From assembly GCA_903901335.1 (NCBI GenBank), contig CAIUQR010000136.1, forward strand, positions 1 through 64,000: a stretch of 64,000 nt of DNA, read 5' to 3'. Below are positions 63,201 through 64,000 of this stretch, piece by piece. The translations under genes were made by a program, and so were the position numbers. The notes beneath the pieces are model-generated. The model made no database searches and was not told where the DNA came from. It saw only the letters and a program-made list of their open reading frames with translations. This DNA is from an uncultured delta proteobacterium. Its GTDB lineage: Bacteria; Desulfobacterota; Desulfobulbia; Desulfobulbales; Desulfocapsaceae. Positions within the stretch are counted from its first letter, which is position 1. The number at the start of each line of letters is the position of its first letter.

Positions 63201-63822
63201 CCGCCGCCGGTTCAATCCTGTCAGCTCCCGCAGGTATGCCGCTGACGCTGGCTGAGAGGGCCTCAGGTGTTGGAAAGGAAGCGGTCAGGATCGAGCAGGG
63301 CAGCGGGGGCAGAGGATAGACATGAACCCGCCAATAGTCGTCGACCACCTGATTGCGGATATGTTCTATATTGGTCAGAAGTTCGACATCGAAGAGCTGC
63401 CCGCACTCCAGTGCCTGCTCCTGCAGCATCCTCTGGCAGAAGGCGTGGATGGTGAAGATGGAGGCTCGGTCGATATCATAGAGGGCCAGCTGCAGCCGGG
63501 CCAGCGCCAGCTCTCTATCCTGGATGGAGCCGACCCAGCTCTCAAGGGTTCGGTCCTCTTTGGCATCGGTTGTTTTGCCCTGGAGAAGATCGCGCGCCTG
63601 GGCCAGGCGGGCCCGTATCCTGGCCTTCAACTCCTCGGTAGCGGCCTTGGTGAAGGTGACAATCAAGAGTTTATCAATCGGTATACCGAGTTCAGCAACA
63701 GAGCGCAGAGCGAGCATCGCAATGGCATAGGTCTTGCCTGTGCCGGCGCTGGCCTCGATCAGATTAATCCCTTGCGCCAGTTCAACCCTGGCCGAATCGA
63801 AGACGGATGGTTCAATCTGCAT
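60295..63822 (-). CDS. recB: Exodeoxyribonuclease V beta subunit
   Basis: About 1175 residues. SF1A helicase motifs: 'NLIEASAGTGKTYAIAML' (Walker A, ~20), 'IVTFTKAATEELKARIR', 'ALIDEFQDTDEAQWYIFQ' (Walker B), 'LIGDPKQAIYKFRGADIF', 'VTMHRSKGLEYPIVFCPYL' and 'LRLVYVAVTRARLCCYV'. The C-terminal nuclease domain has 'GYLTGFVDLFCEHAGKYYLLDYKTNYLG' with the catalytic D-x-K. RecBCD processes double-strand ends for RecA. The start is the ATG at 63820-63822 (MQIEPSVFDS), as the frame upstream belongs to recC and overlaps it by 11 bases. Confidence 0.95.
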   Translation of the reverse strand: MQIEPSVFDSARVELAQGINLIEASAGTGKTYAIAMLALRSVAELGIPIDKLLIVTFTKAATEELKARIRARLAQARDLLQGKTTDAKEDRTLESWVGSIQDRELALARLQLALYDIDRASIFTIHAFCQRMLQEQALECGQLFDVELLTNIEHIRNQVVDDYWRVHVYPLPPLPCSILTASFPTPEALSASVSGIPAGADRIEPAAAEPATAQDMLTTAYARMAAWWQRCSAELHPFFQQGVAEQKFKKDFCQNFTGWWQGLDEFFRGLNDGQPAGLFLLDRAGLTGELNGQKLRGEEKKNAYLASWTLPDNEITDLLTAIDGLLLSFRVGLAQELKTEVERRLFQRGTMSFDDLILRLSRALKEERGLELQRVLKERYKVALIDEFQDTDEAQWYIFQTLFGGGGHYLYLIGDPKQAIYKFRGADIFSYFKAKESADLYLTLDKNYRSHPHLVEEINRLFLSRPQPFGFPETIMGYHRVVPARSIEEGSLQKNVQALPALVHCQLQEADEGRSWSSSRAAEEILQFTVSEVLRLLEVENPVLLSAKGETRPVRPKDIAILVRTNEQAEHYRQSFAEVSIPAVVVSRRSVFQTDACQELFRLLEAIAAPGDIQLLKTAMTIRWFGLSGDELQRIWQDEGRFDGWHSRFQAYCKLWQEQGFLTMMNRFLTDEEILATLAKERSAERKIANIHHLLELIQTEESAENAGIGQTLQWLQTMMSGGHGAEDVELRLESDEEAVRIVTMHRSKGLEYPIVFCPYLWSRSTRLRHEKSMISCHDQDHRLVVDLGSEQFEKRREKALAEELAEELRLVYVAVTRARLCCYVFWADVQKRSDSFDSALGYLLFPGGSVDFQTQGAILQPSGDQRSVAHLIIPREQKERVPYIRGDSAAAELAPLPPSGRSLHSDWQMSSYSAMASLSEYDDQPLPVGPTGETVPIPCLDLPAGAGFGNVVHDILEAASFAVIAAGADQSEEVSRRCSRYGVKAEDKTLQRLLHNIVTTPLTLDTGTPFNLAALAEERCIKEMPFYFHPDRISTLEINTILADEPAVTPLSHKVMQGYLTGFVDLFCEHAGKYYLLDYKTNYLGNHLSDYLPGNLVRAMAAHNYGLQYWIYTLVLHRHLQNVQPEYDYQRHFGGVMYLFVRGMIPTIPGSGVYFTLPDKDLLERLNLCLGSGK

Positions 63823-64000
63823 GGGCCAGACTCCAGACAGGGGCGAAAAAATCACGGCAGAGGGCCTCAAACCGATCATCGAGGAGGAGGTCAGCCCGCG
63901 TGTTTCTAAACAGGAGCGCCGACTCCGGCTCAAAACCGTTTTCAAGGGTTTTCGACAGAAGCTTCCGGGCCTTTACAATCGCTTCGTCCACGGAGCGAGA
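63812..64000 (-). CDS. recC: Exodeoxyribonuclease V gamma subunit, C-terminal end (runs off window)
   Basis: The minus strand from the right edge reads 'EAIVKARKLLSKTLENGFEP', then ESALLFRNTRADLLLDDRFE and 'ALCRDFFAPVWSLAHAD' followed by TGA (63812-63814). 'F....F.P........' near the end is the usual RecC C-terminus. The last 11 bases overlap the start of recB, so the operon order is recC-recB-recD with coupled starts. Only 62 codons are visible. Confidence 0.8.
   Translation of the reverse strand, partial: SRSVDEAIVKARKLLSKTLENGFEPESALLFRNTRADLLLDDRFEALCRDFFAPVWSLAHAD

Overview
The window reads as chromosomal DNA of a sulfate- or sulfur-metabolising Desulfobacterota (old Deltaproteobacteria), most like a Desulfobulbales member. 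This is inferred from gene content, not from a database search: a DUF3786 Fe-S protein, a DsrE-like protein, the fused TIGR03960/TIGR03936 radical SAM protein, a SPOUT methyltransferase next to trmD, TrpB2, a PEP-CTERM protein and the overall order of the ffh-rpsP-trmD-rplS cluster. Genes are dense on both strands, with moderate GC. No rRNA, tRNA or CRISPR array was found.

Layout. 1-7.3 kb: an IS630 transposase edge fragment, an HxlR regulator, a DUF3786 protein, citrate synthase, a 4-OT-type tautomerase behind a perfect palindrome, an acyl-CoA ligase, a B12-binding radical SAM enzyme and a small exported protein. 7.4-17.1 kb: a long co-directional housekeeping cluster (ffh, rpsP, khpA, rimM, trmD, SPOUT methyltransferase, rplS, rnhB, yraN, pdxA, tmk, a TPR lipoprotein and a LolB-like lipoprotein). 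It joins translation, RNA modification, SRP targeting, PLP and dTTP supply and outer-membrane lipoproteins. 17.1-24.4 kb: a double-AMIN protein, the TIGR03960 protein, TrpB2, PBP4 and a DUF2231 membrane protein. 24.8-33.6 kb: sbcDC, then trpS, dnaK and grpE on the minus strand. 33.8-36.4 kb: a fluoride riboswitch with a clear intrinsic terminator, followed by an MFS transporter, a frameshifted CBS-domain gene and a HAD-like phosphatase. 36.4-47.2 kb: a GalT-like protein, an aminotransferase, an NtrC-type regulator, an iron-sulfur flavoprotein, a short asparaginase-domain protein, rlmD, lysS, lolCE/lolD and a GNAT.

47.2-55.1 kb is an accessory, partly decayed region. It holds a transposase broken by stops, a frameshifted PEP-CTERM gene with a long leader (sigma-54-like promoter, upstream tandem repeats, a predicted three-way-junction RNA), a DsrE/MarR pair, an IS66 remnant, a lipoprotein, a flavin reductase-like protein, a thioesterase, a nonsense-interrupted orphan, a truncated-looking orphan and a DUF218-like membrane protein. 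55.1-64 kb: a YgiD-type dioxygenase, then a PIF1-like helicase with HRDC and HTH modules that converges on a recC-recB-recD operon running off the right edge.

The best discovery candidates are the fluoride riboswitch controlling a non-crcB operon and the regulatory leader of the PEP-CTERM gene. Several genes carry single-base frameshifts or nonsense codons. From this sequence alone these cannot be told apart from assembly errors, and this is stated where it applies.
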